Source: an uncultured delta proteobacterium (GTDB taxonomy: Bacteria; Desulfobacterota; Desulfovibrionia; Desulfovibrionales; Desulfovibrionaceae). From it: DNA of 64,000 bases. Under the pieces are notes generated by a model that was not told the origin of the DNA, ran no database searches, and saw nothing but the letters and a program-made list of their open reading frames with translations. The translations under genes and the position numbers were made by a program. Position 1 is the first letter of the stretch. Each line of letters opens with the position of its first letter. The stretch covers positions 2,017,528 to 2,081,527 of the forward strand of contig LT599018.1 in NCBI GenBank assembly GCA_900079685.1, read 5' to 3'. Shown here in pieces: positions 44,127 through 51,209 of this stretch.

Positions 44127-44708
44127 TCAGTAGCAGGTCGTCAGCACGCAAAACGCAACGCGGCGGTTCTGGGCGTAGGCCGATTCCGTCCGCCCCGCCA
44201 CGGCCGGGGTCTTTTTGCCGTAATTGACCATCTTGAGTTGGTAGGCCGGAACGCCCGCCCTGAGAAGATACCCGTACGCGGCGCGGGCGCGGCGCTCTCC
44301 GAGGCCGTAATTGTACTCGTTGCTCCCGCGCTCGTCGCAATGGCCCTGCAATCCGATCTGGATGGAAGGGTTCTGCTTGAGCAGCCCCGCCACATGGTCA
44401 AGGGCCGCGCGCGCATCGGGCCTGATTTCGGCGCGGTTGAAATCAAAAAAGACCTTCGCGGCGGCAATTTCCGCGGCGGCGCGGTTCACGGCGTCGGATT
44501 GATTTTGCTGCCACGTCGGCGCGGGGGAACCGGACGCGCCCTGCCGCGCCGGCACGGAGGACCCGGAATACCCGGAGTTGGAACCGATACCTCCGGACCC
44601 GCCCGAGGGCACGTCGAAAGGCCCGGTCCGCGGCTTGGCGGAGCAGCCCGCGAGGCCGAGCATAAGGGCAAGGCAGCCCGTAACGATCACTGTGCTGTAT
44701 CTGTTCAT
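44127..44708 (-). CDS. Pal-like OmpA-domain lipoprotein (second copy)
   Basis: This 193-residue lipoprotein (LMLGLAGC, Cys 22) has a Gly/Ser-rich linker (about residues 30-65) and a C-terminal OmpA/Pal peptidoglycan-binding domain. Signature positions are VFFDFNRAEIRPDARAALDHVA, IQIGLQGHCDERGSNEYNYGLGERRARAA and a final NRRVAFCVL with Cys. It resembles the neighbouring Pal but is longer and more divergent. Both lie downstream of tolB with the same orientation but are separated by strong hairpins. It may form a second outer-membrane-to-peptidoglycan link. Confidence 0.88.
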   Translation of the reverse strand: MNRYSTVIVTGCLALMLGLAGCSAKPRTGPFDVPSGGSGGIGSNSGYSGSSVPARQGASGSPAPTWQQNQSDAVNRAAAEIAAAKVFFDFNRAEIRPDARAALDHVAGLLKQNPSIQIGLQGHCDERGSNEYNYGLGERRARAAYGYLLRAGVPAYQLKMVNYGKKTPAVAGRTESAYAQNRRVAFCVLTTCY

Positions 44709-44777
44709 ACAAAACTCCCGTTACCGGTCATATCGGCAGGTCCGCAAATTTCCTTATCCGGAAACCGGGAAAAAAAC

Positions 44778-44802
44778 AAAAGGCCTTCTATAACGGCCTT
44801 TT
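44778..44802 (-). terminator. Terminator-like hairpin between the two pal genes (1)
   Basis: AAAAGGCC and GGCCTTTT are inverted with a 9-base loop. On the minus strand the T-rich sequence TTTTGTTTTTTT follows. Together with the next palindrome it forms a double hairpin in front of the second pal-like gene. Confidence 0.6.
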
Positions 44803-44837
44803 ATAAGGCGTATCCCCGCCGTAGGGGCGTTGAACGG

Positions 44838-44880
44838 GACACAGCAAAAAGGCCGTCATGGACGGCCTTTTTGCTGTGTC
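44838..44880. terminator. Perfect 20-bp palindrome ending the first pal gene
   Basis: GACACAGCAAAAAGGCCGTC and its exact complement GACGGCCTTTTTGCTGTGTC flank ATG. The long perfect stem with an A-run and T-run inside acts well on both strands. The stem is unusually long for a plain terminator. Confidence 0.7.
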
Positions 44881-44893
44881 TCTGTAACCCGTA

Positions 44894-45406
44894 TCACTTC
44901 CCGCGCGGGTTGAGCACGATGAACTCGTCGCGGCGGTTCTGGGCCCAGGCGGATTCGCTGTTGCCCTGCACGGCCGGACGGAGCTTGCCGTAGCTGATCA
45001 TTTCCATCTGGGTCGGGTTCACGCCGCTGTACACCAGGAATTCATGGGCGGCGCGGGCGCGGCGTTCGCCGAGAGCGAGGTTGTACTCCTCGGTGCCGCG
45101 TTCGTCGCAGTGACCCTGGATGCTGACCTTGATCTGGGGGAACTGCTTGAGCAGTTCGGCCTTGCGGGCGAGGACGCGCCGGGATTCGGCCTTGATTTCG
45201 AACTTGTCGTATTCGAAATAAATCTTGGCATTGGTCAGTTCATCGGCGGCGCGCAGAGCTTCGCCGGTGAGGGTGGGCAGGGTGGAATCGGTCAGGCCTT
45301 CGCCGCCGCCGTCAACCGGGCCGATTTGCTTGCCGGGGCAACCGGCGCTAAGCAAAAGCATGCAGGCAATGGCCGCGAGCATCCCGAGGCGCGTAAACTT
45401 TTTCAT
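44894..45406 (-). CDS. pal: Peptidoglycan-associated lipoprotein Pal
   Basis: This 170-residue outer-membrane lipoprotein (MLLLSAGC, Cys 23) binds peptidoglycan and works with TolB to hold the envelope together and aid division. The OmpA-like domain has IYFEYDKFEIKAESRRVLARKAELL, VSIQGHCDERGTEEYNLALGERRARAAHEFL and NRRDEFIVL with the standard diaminopimelate-binding D and R residues. The -10/-35 box is visible upstream. It follows tolB after ~160 bases with its own promoter. TolQ, TolR and TolA are not in this window. Confidence 0.94.
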   Translation of the reverse strand: MKKFTRLGMLAAIACMLLLSAGCPGKQIGPVDGGGEGLTDSTLPTLTGEALRAADELTNAKIYFEYDKFEIKAESRRVLARKAELLKQFPQIKVSIQGHCDERGTEEYNLALGERRARAAHEFLVYSGVNPTQMEMISYGKLRPAVQGNSESAWAQNRRDEFIVLNPRGK

Positions 45407-45460
45407 ACAGGTATCTCCTCAACAGCTTCACAATTTTGTAATGGGGTCCGAACTCAGGGC

Positions 45461-45490
45461 ATCATTGAACCCGCCTGTTTATTTTGTCAA
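45461..45490 (-). promoter_or_regulatory. Candidate promoter of pal
   Basis: On the minus strand TTGACA (45490-45485) and AATGAT (45466-45461) are separated by 18 bases, 55 bases before the pal ATG. Confidence 0.45.
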
Positions 45491-45567
45491 GCGACTTTAG
45501 AGCCCAAACGATTTTTTTCTTCACTCGGCGCGGATTCTCCGCCGGACGTCCCCCGCTCTTTTGCCGT

Positions 45568-46863
45568 CTACTTGGGAACAGGCCCCCACGCCGGAAAGGC
45601 CGCGTCGCCGTCGCCCGTGGGAACAAGCCTGGCGTCGCCGCCGTTGCGGGTGGTCAGGTACAGCCGTTTTACGCCGCTCCGGGTGGAGGCGAACGCGATA
45701 AAGTAGTTGTCCGGGGCAAAGGCGGGCTGCTCGTCGCTGCCGGGCCCGAAGGAGATCTGGCTTTCCGTCTGTTTCACAAGGTCATGGACAAAAATACGGT
45801 GCCTGCCGTCAACCATGCGGGAAAACACCACCAGCGTGCCGTCCGGACTGATGGAAGGCTCGGTGTTGTATTTCCCTTCGTACGTGATGCGCCTGACAGC
45901 CCCTGTGCGCAGGTCTTTCAGAAAAATGTGCGGGTTGCCCATGCGGCTGGACACGAACGCCATCTTGGTGCCGGAGGCGTCCACGGAAGGGGAGACGTCG
46001 ATGCTGGCGCTGTTCTCGATGGTGCTCTCGCGGCGGAACTGGTGGTCCAGCAGAAAAATTCCGGGGTTCTTGCCCGTGGACAGGCTCACCGCGACCTTGT
46101 TGTTCGGCATGAAGCAGGGGCCGATGACCGTGTTCCCCGGGAAGCGGATGCGCTGCACCTGGCCGGTCTGGCTGTCCCACACGCCCAGGCCGTGGGTGCG
46201 CACGTCCACATGGCTGAAAATGACGAACCGGCCGTCCCGCGACCAGGACGGGGAAAGCGCGTCGCCGGGCATGTTGGTGAGGCGGCGCAGGTTGCGGCCT
46301 GTTGGGCGCACGCTCCAGATATCCTTCTTGGTCTTGCCCGCGGTCTTGGCAAAGGCGAGCGTGGAGCGGAAAAATTCACCGCTGCCGGTGAGCGCCTTCA
46401 TGAAATCCGCGCAAAAGGCGTCCGCCGCGTCCCCGGCCGTGTTCGCGGTCACATTGGCGTAGCTGTTGCCGAACACGAACTTGCCCGTGGTCACGTCAAA
46501 GGACCGCAGTTCAACGACGTTTCCCTTCCAGGCCGTGGTGATGAGCATGTGCGCGCCCGCGAGTTGAAAGCGCCGAAGGTCCAGTTCGGGGCCGGAGGCC
46601 ACGTTCTGGGCCGCCCCGCCGGGAACCGCGCGCTGGTCCACCAGGGTCGCGAACGGCAGAAAACTCAAGTTTTCCTGCAAAAACTGGTCGACCTGGGCCG
46701 GGGCCGTGCCGCTGCCGATGGGCGGGGCAACGGCGATGCGCACCCGCAGTTGCGGGTTGGTCACCCAGTCCGTGGACGTCGGCGTTGCGGCGGACGCGGA
46801 AAAAACACACGCAAAACTCAGGCAAAAAATGAAAAAACACATTCCGGCGATGCGGCGAACCAT
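45568..46863 (-). CDS. tolB: Tol-Pal system protein TolB
   Basis: This 431-residue periplasmic protein has a Sec signal peptide (FFIFCLSFACVFSASA), a two-layer N-terminal domain (VRIAVAPPIG, ELDLRRFQLAGAHML) and a six-bladed beta-propeller. The propeller repeats are clear: LSPSWSRDGRFVIFSHV, PCFMPNNKVAVSL, VSPSVDASGTKMAFVSSRMGNPHIFLKDL, EPSISPDGTLVVFSRM and QPAFAPDNYFIAFASTRSG. GGAGAGAAAT precedes ATG 46863. The first gene of the tolB-pal-pal-like row, it is preceded by a stretch with several stem-loops. Confidence 0.94.
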   Translation of the reverse strand: MVRRIAGMCFFIFCLSFACVFSASAATPTSTDWVTNPQLRVRIAVAPPIGSGTAPAQVDQFLQENLSFLPFATLVDQRAVPGGAAQNVASGPELDLRRFQLAGAHMLITTAWKGNVVELRSFDVTTGKFVFGNSYANVTANTAGDAADAFCADFMKALTGSGEFFRSTLAFAKTAGKTKKDIWSVRPTGRNLRRLTNMPGDALSPSWSRDGRFVIFSHVDVRTHGLGVWDSQTGQVQRIRFPGNTVIGPCFMPNNKVAVSLSTGKNPGIFLLDHQFRRESTIENSASIDVSPSVDASGTKMAFVSSRMGNPHIFLKDLRTGAVRRITYEGKYNTEPSISPDGTLVVFSRMVDGRHRIFVHDLVKQTESQISFGPGSDEQPAFAPDNYFIAFASTRSGVKRLYLTTRNGGDARLVPTGDGDAAFPAWGPVPK

Positions 46864-46920
46864 ATTTCTCTCCGTAAAGGGGGTATTCCAAGGATTATTG
46901 GCGGAACCTACACGCACGGC

Positions 46921-47012
46921 CGCCTTTCGTCAAAGGCGAGTTCGCGGACGGCGGCTGCCGTCCGCGCGGCTTCCCGAACGGCGGCGCGGTTTCCGGAAAA
47001 ACTCCCGGAAAC
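46921..47012. other. Cluster of three stem-loops upstream of tolB
   Basis: CGCCTTT/AAAGGCG (46921-46938), GCGGACG/CGTCCGC (46944-46965) and GTTTCCGG/CCGGAAAC (46989-47012) follow one another in the 220-base gap between the cupin and tolB genes. None has a proper T-run for the minus strand. They may be part of the tolB leader or old repeats. Confidence 0.45.
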
Positions 47013-47083
47013 CTCGCCGTTATTTTTGTTCTCACGCGTCAGGCCCCTTCCGGGAACCATTGCCGGGACCGTTGCCGGGCCGG

Positions 47084-47434
47084 TCATAAAACGATCGTTT
47101 CCTCGTGGGTGTACGCCGGGCAACAGACGCACAAAAGCCGGAGCGTTGTCGTCGCGGTCAGAAAATGCGTGGAGCCCTTGGGCATGAGGTGATACGCGCC
47201 CGGCGAGAACGGGCGGGTTTGGCCGTTGACGTGCAGCACGCCCGCGCCCTCAAGGCAGTAGTAAATCTCGTCAAACGTGGTGTGAAAATGCGCCTCGGTT
47301 CTGCCCCCGGCCTCCACCACGGCTTCCGCCAGGCTCATGCCGAGCCCCGGAGAGAGCAACGGATGCACCAGCTCGCGGATACGGCTGCCGTCCTTGGTCA
47401 CATAGGGTTCCGGCGCGGGAAACTGCCCGATCAT
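47084..47434 (-). CDS. Cupin-domain protein
   Basis: This 116-residue single-domain beta-barrel has the cupin-1 motif in AEAVVEAGGRTEAHFHTTFDEIYYCLEGAGVLHVNGQTRP (metal ligands H and H in HFH, E in DEIYY) and the cupin-2 motif in FSPGAYHLMPKGSTHFLTAT (G and H). Such small cupins bind metal and are mostly isomerases or sugar/nucleotide-sugar binders; the substrate cannot be told. It lies 28 bases after the PilZ gene on the same strand. Confidence 0.85.
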   Translation of the reverse strand: MIGQFPAPEPYVTKDGSRIRELVHPLLSPGLGMSLAEAVVEAGGRTEAHFHTTFDEIYYCLEGAGVLHVNGQTRPFSPGAYHLMPKGSTHFLTATTTLRLLCVCCPAYTHEETIVL

Positions 47435-47461
47435 ACGCGCTTCCTCCGCACGGGCGCGGCG

Positions 47462-47902
47462 CTATGCCTGGGCAAACGCGCGCTCGATGAGTTTTTCCAG
47501 GGCGGTAAGCTGGTCGTTGTGCACGTTGACGAACTGAAAACCCATGAGAAACTGCCCGGACAGCGGCTTGATCCAGGCGACCCGCGCCAGGGCGATGAAA
47601 TACTGTTCGGCGTCGTTCTCGTACACTTTGAAAAAACCGGGGGAAAACTTGTTCAGCAGCGGGATGAGAATCTTCAACTGGCAGGTTTCGCCCAGTTCAA
47701 AGGGCGCGTTCCCGGCCTCCACGCAGACGCCGCCCGTGCTTATGTCGCAGCAGCGGGTTTTCACCCCTTCCTTGGGCATGGGGAAATCGAGTTTTATCAC
47801 TTCAACGGGATAGGTTTTCGGCAGGCGCTGGAACGTGCGCTTTTCCGCATCCTCGTCAGTGGGCATGGCCGGAGCGGCAAGGTTTTTCTCAGAGTTCGAC
47901 AT
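47462..47902 (-). CDS. PilZ-domain (c-di-GMP-binding-type) protein
   Basis: This 146-residue protein has the PilZ signature in [21 protein letters not shown] (R-x3-R region) and [10 protein letters not shown] (D/N-x-S-x2-G), which bind cyclic-di-GMP in the family, and a further [24 protein letters not shown] block. It therefore may link the second messenger to motility or envelope functions. The first Arg of the RxxxR motif is not perfectly placed, so binding is not certain. AAGGAGGATGC precedes ATG 47902. The next gene downstream is a cupin gene. Confidence 0.8.
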   Translation of the reverse strand: MSNSEKNLAAPAMPTDEDAEKRTFQRLPKTYPVEVIKLDFPMPKEGVKTRCCDISTGGVCVEAGNAPFELGETCQLKILIPLLNKFSPGFFKVYENDAEQYFIALARVAWIKPLSGQFLMGFQFVNVHNDQLTALEKLIERAFAQA

Positions 47903-48153
47903 GCATCCTCCTTGATTACGGCCTTCCCGGAAGAAAGCCTGAGAGACGTCCCTGTGTACCATACAACATGCGAAAGGGGCAAACACGGGCGCTTCCCGGA
48001 TTACACCAAACAATGCCGCCGCGCCGCCCCTTGCGCTGCGTCTCCCTTTCTGGCACACAAGGACTCGCGGCGCGCTTAAAACCGCGCCCATACACGACCA
48101 ACCCGGGATTTTCCGGCCCATGCCGGTGCGTATCCCTATTTTCGGAGGTTCCC

Positions 48154-48639
48154 ATGTCGCTTTGTCCCTGTGGTTCCGGCAAAGAGCTTGCCGCCTGCTG
48201 CGAACCGGTCATCAAAGGCGCCCCCGCCGCCACGCCCGAAGCGCTCATGCGCGCGCGGTACACGGCCCACGCCGTCGGCGAGTTCGATTTTCTGGAAACG
48301 AGCGTCCACCCGTCCACCCGCGAAAAGGTCGACAGGGAAAAAATGCGCCAGTGGTCCGAGGCCGTCAAATGGGACGGCATGGACGTGCACGAAATCACGG
48401 GCGGCGGCGACGGCGACGATGAAGGCACGGTCTCCTTCTCCGCCAAATACAGCGTCAACGGCGTGGAACAGGAACTGCGCGAAGACGCGAGTTTTGTCCG
48501 CGAGGACGGCGTCTGGTACTACCTTGACGGCGACGTGCACGGCCACACCCCGTACCGCCGGGAAGCGCCCAAAGTCGGGCGCAACGATCCCTGCCCCTGC
48601 GGGAGCGGCAAAAAATACAAGAAGTGCTGCGGGCAATAA
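48154..48639 (+). CDS. YchJ-like SEC-C motif protein (UPF0225)
   Basis: This 161-residue zinc-binding protein has an N-terminal Cys block [13 protein letters not shown] and a C-terminal SEC-C motif [13 protein letters not shown]. Between them is an NTF2-like part ([30 protein letters not shown]). This order is that of the YchJ family. The function is not known; SEC-C parts bind zinc and often nucleic acid or SecB. GGAGGTTCCC precedes the start. The stop is one base from the aroE start, so the two form an operon. Confidence 0.88.
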   Translation: MSLCPCGSGKELAACCEPVIKGAPAATPEALMRARYTAHAVGEFDFLETSVHPSTREKVDREKMRQWSEAVKWDGMDVHEITGGGDGDDEGTVSFSAKYSVNGVEQELREDASFVREDGVWYYLDGDVHGHTPYRREAPKVGRNDPCPCGSGKKYKKCCGQ

Positions 48640-48640
48640 C

Positions 48641-49513
48641 ATGCCCAATTCGTGTCCGGCCTCGCTGGAGCAGATCTACGGCGTTCTGGGCCACCCCGTC
48701 GCGCAGAGCATGAGCCCTATGCTCCACACCTGGGCGTTCGCCCAGAAAGGCGTCCGCGGCCTATACACCGCCTGGGATACCCCGCCCGGAGAACTGGCCG
48801 CGTTCATGCGCGCCTTTCGGGAAACGCCGTACGACGGGGCCAGCGTGACCATACCGCACAAGGAGGCCGTCATCCCCTTTCTTGACGGTCTTACCGCCAC
48901 GGCACAAACCATCGGCGCGGTGAACACCCTGTTCTGGGAAAAAGACAGGCTCATGGGCCACAACACGGACATGGAAGGGTTTCTCTCCCCGCTGTCCGGC
49001 CTTGCCGCGCCCGGAACCGCCCTCGTGCTCGGCGCCGGGGGCGCGGCCCGCGCCGTGCTCGCGGCCTTTGCTTCCCTGACCGTGCCGCGCGTTACCATTG
49101 CCGCGCGCGGCCAAGCCAAGGCCGAAAAACTTGCGGCCGATTTCGCCGCGTCCTTTGCCGCCATTACCGTTTGTTCCTGGGAAGACCGCCTTACAACAAC
49201 CCCGGAAGACGGCAGGGATTTCTGGGTCGTCAACACAACGCCGCTCGGCATGCACGGCAAGGCGGAAGGGGAATCCCCCCTGCCGGAAGCCTGGTTCGCC
49301 GCCTTGCCGCCGGAACGGTGCCTGGCCTACGATCTTGTGTACAACCCCCTGGAAACAGCCTTCCTCACCCTGGCAAAAAACGCCGGGTGGCGGCGACGGG
49401 ACGGTCTGGACATGTTCGTCGCCCAGGCCGCCGCCCAGTTCCGCCTCTGGACCGGGCTGGGCATGCCCGAACCCCAGGCCAGGCTGCTGCTGGCGAATTA
49501 TCTCGCGGCGTAA
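48641..49513 (+). CDS. aroE: Shikimate dehydrogenase
   Basis: This 290-residue NADP-dependent enzyme reduces 3-dehydroshikimate to shikimate in chorismate synthesis. It has the substrate-binding GHPVAQSMSPMLH, catalytic K74 (SVTIPHKEAV) and D110 (HNTDMEGF), the nucleotide-binding VLGAGGAARAVLAAF, and NTTPLGM plus YDLVYNPLETAFL. Length is normal. It starts directly after the SEC-C gene and is probably co-translated. Downstream are two GC palindromes. Confidence 0.95.
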   Translation: MPNSCPASLEQIYGVLGHPVAQSMSPMLHTWAFAQKGVRGLYTAWDTPPGELAAFMRAFRETPYDGASVTIPHKEAVIPFLDGLTATAQTIGAVNTLFWEKDRLMGHNTDMEGFLSPLSGLAAPGTALVLGAGGAARAVLAAFASLTVPRVTIAARGQAKAEKLAADFAASFAAITVCSWEDRLTTTPEDGRDFWVVNTTPLGMHGKAEGESPLPEAWFAALPPERCLAYDLVYNPLETAFLTLAKNAGWRRRDGLDMFVAQAAAQFRLWTGLGMPEPQARLLLANYLAA

Positions 49514-49537
49514 AACGTTGAAGGGGCCATGGAAATA

Positions 49538-49579
49538 CCGGGGCCACGCCCCGGACCCCGCCAGGGGGTGACCCCCTGG
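49538..49579. repeat. Two tandem GC palindromes downstream of aroE
   Basis: CCGGGGCCACGCCCCGG (49538-49554) and CCAGGGGGTGACCCCCTGG (49561-49579) follow one another. The second is a repeat type often seen between genes in Desulfovibrio genomes; that comparison is from memory. They lie in the ~225-base gap before the deacetylase gene, where I see no other feature. Confidence 0.55.
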
Positions 49580-49739
49580 ACCCCGATTGTGAGGATGGGG
49601 AAAGCGCGCACGCCTGCCGTTCTGCTCGCTTCTCCGAAGCTCGCGTACTCGGGGTTCGCCCTTCCGAAAACGACTCTCTTTGATCTGAACGGCAGCGTCC
49701 TTATTCATTCGGCTGTATCCGTTTCTCAGGAGGAACCGC

Positions 49740-50549
49740 ATGACCCGTTTCTTCCGCCTTCTTGCTTCCGGCATCGCCGCCTTTGTTTTGGCCGCCTTTC
49801 CGTTTGTTACCGGACCGGCCATTGCCGGGGAGGAACTTTCCGTCGCGGATACCGGCAGGGAACTGGCCGAGAAATATCGCGGCCGCGCGCCCGTGCAGTG
49901 GGGTGAGCATTTTCCGGGCATCATCGACTCCCTGCCCCCGTCCGGGGATGCCCAAAACCCGGCCTCCCGGACCCTGGCCCTGACCTTTGACGCCTGCGAG
50001 GGCGGCACGGACACCCGCATCATCGCCCTCCTGCGCGAGCACAAAATCCCGGCCACGATATTCGCGACCAACATCTGGCTCCGGCGGAACCAGACCGTAG
50101 CCCACGACCTCGCCGCCGACCCCCTTTTTACCCTGGCCTGCCACGGCAAACGGCACAAGCCCGCGTCCGTCAACGGCAGAACAGCGTACGGCATTGCCGG
50201 AACAAAAAGCATTCCCGCCCTGGTTGAGGAAGTGGAGGACAACGCCCGGGCCATCGCCGCCGTTACCGGAAAACGGCCCCGCTGGTACCGGTCCGGCACC
50301 GCCCATTACGATGACGTGGCCGTTGCGGTCATCTTCGACCTCGGTCTCGCCGTCGCCGGATACGCACTCAGCGCGGACCAGGGCGCATCCCTGCCCGCCA
50401 GGGAAGTCGCCCGCAACCTCCTGCGCGCCCCGGACAGGGCCATCGTTCTGATGCACCTGAACCACCCCGAGAGCGGGACTTACCAGGGCCTTGCCACGGC
50501 CCTCCCCACCCTGCTCGAAAAGGGCGTCCGGTTTGTCGGACTCGAATAA
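49740..50549 (+). CDS. Polysaccharide deacetylase family protein, secreted
   Basis: This 269-residue protein carries a signal peptide (LLASGIAAFVLAAFPFVTGPAIAG). The NodB-type fold is present: motif 1 is LTFDACEGG (D84), where the common second Asp of TFDDG is replaced by Ala, and motif 2 is CHGKRHK with H135 and H139. GTAHYDD and LMHLNHPESG give the remaining motifs. Such proteins deacetylate peptidoglycan or exopolysaccharide glucosamine residues. Activity is plausible because the metal ligands D and two H remain. GGAGGAACCGC precedes the start. Confidence 0.85.
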   Translation: MTRFFRLLASGIAAFVLAAFPFVTGPAIAGEELSVADTGRELAEKYRGRAPVQWGEHFPGIIDSLPPSGDAQNPASRTLALTFDACEGGTDTRIIALLREHKIPATIFATNIWLRRNQTVAHDLAADPLFTLACHGKRHKPASVNGRTAYGIAGTKSIPALVEEVEDNARAIAAVTGKRPRWYRSGTAHYDDVAVAVIFDLGLAVAGYALSADQGASLPAREVARNLLRAPDRAIVLMHLNHPESGTYQGLATALPTLLEKGVRFVGLE

Positions 50550-50672
50550 TCCCCACGTTGCAAAAATCTCTTCTCCCCGCCCGCCCTGGCACACGTTTCG
50601 TTTTCCCGCCCCTTCCCCCACTCCGCCTTTCCCTGGCTTTCTTTTTCCAGCGAACCCCGCTATTCTCGCCGC

Positions 50673-51140
50673 ATGAGCACTGAAATAGAACGAAAATTCC
50701 TTCTTTCCAGCGACGCCTGGCGAAACGAAGTCACGGAAACGCTGTCCCTGCGCCAGGGCTATCTCACGACGGACCCGCAGTGCACCGTGCGTGTGCGCGT
50801 TCACGGCGCCGCCGCCTGGTTGACCATCAAGGGGAAGAGGGTCGCCAACGCGGCCCCGGAATTCGAGTACCCCATCCCGGAGCAGGACGCCTCGGCCATG
50901 CTTGATCTGCTGGCCCAAAAACCGCTGATCGAGAAAAAGCGCCACCTGATCCCGCGCGACGGGTTTATCTGGGAAGTGGACGAGTTCCTCGGGGAAAACC
51001 AGGGCCTTATCGTGGCGGAAATCGAACTGGCCGCCGTGGACCAATCCTTCCCGCTGCCGCCCTGGATCGGGCGGGAAGTGACCGGCGACAAAAAATACTA
51101 CAACGCCAGCCTCGTGAACCGGCCGTTTTCCAGCTGGTAA
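50673..51140 (+). CDS. CYTH-domain protein (triphosphate tunnel metalloenzyme type)
   Basis: This 155-residue protein begins MSTEIERKFLL, the EIERKF hallmark of the CYTH superfamily, and has VRVRVHGAAAWLTIKGKR, IEKKRHLIPRDGFIWEVDEF and GLIVAEIEL, all parts of the tunnel-lining charged residues. The family hydrolyses inorganic triphosphate or thiamine triphosphate, and some members form cyclic AMP. The short form as here is usually a tripolyphosphatase. The upstream 120 bases are pyrimidine-rich; no ribosome site is clear. Confidence 0.9.
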   Translation: MSTEIERKFLLSSDAWRNEVTETLSLRQGYLTTDPQCTVRVRVHGAAAWLTIKGKRVANAAPEFEYPIPEQDASAMLDLLAQKPLIEKKRHLIPRDGFIWEVDEFLGENQGLIVAEIELAAVDQSFPLPPWIGREVTGDKKYYNASLVNRPFSSW

Positions 51141-51155
51141 TCCACCGCCGCAGAC

Positions 51156-51184
51156 GCAAAACGGGACGGCTTTCACCGTCCCGT
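51156..51184. terminator. Bidirectional terminator between CYTH and ankyrin genes
   Basis: ACGGGACGG and CCGTCCCGT are inverted. On the minus strand the stem is followed by TTTTGCG, and on the plus strand an AT-rich TTTTTCC comes later. Confidence 0.65.
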
Positions 51185-51209
51185 TCCCATAATTTTTCCT
51201 TCGTTTCGC

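Noticed and set aside
45484-47187. 567-codon frame antisense to tolB
   Set aside because: TolB propeller repeats are on the minus strand; the plus-strand product is compositionally biased.
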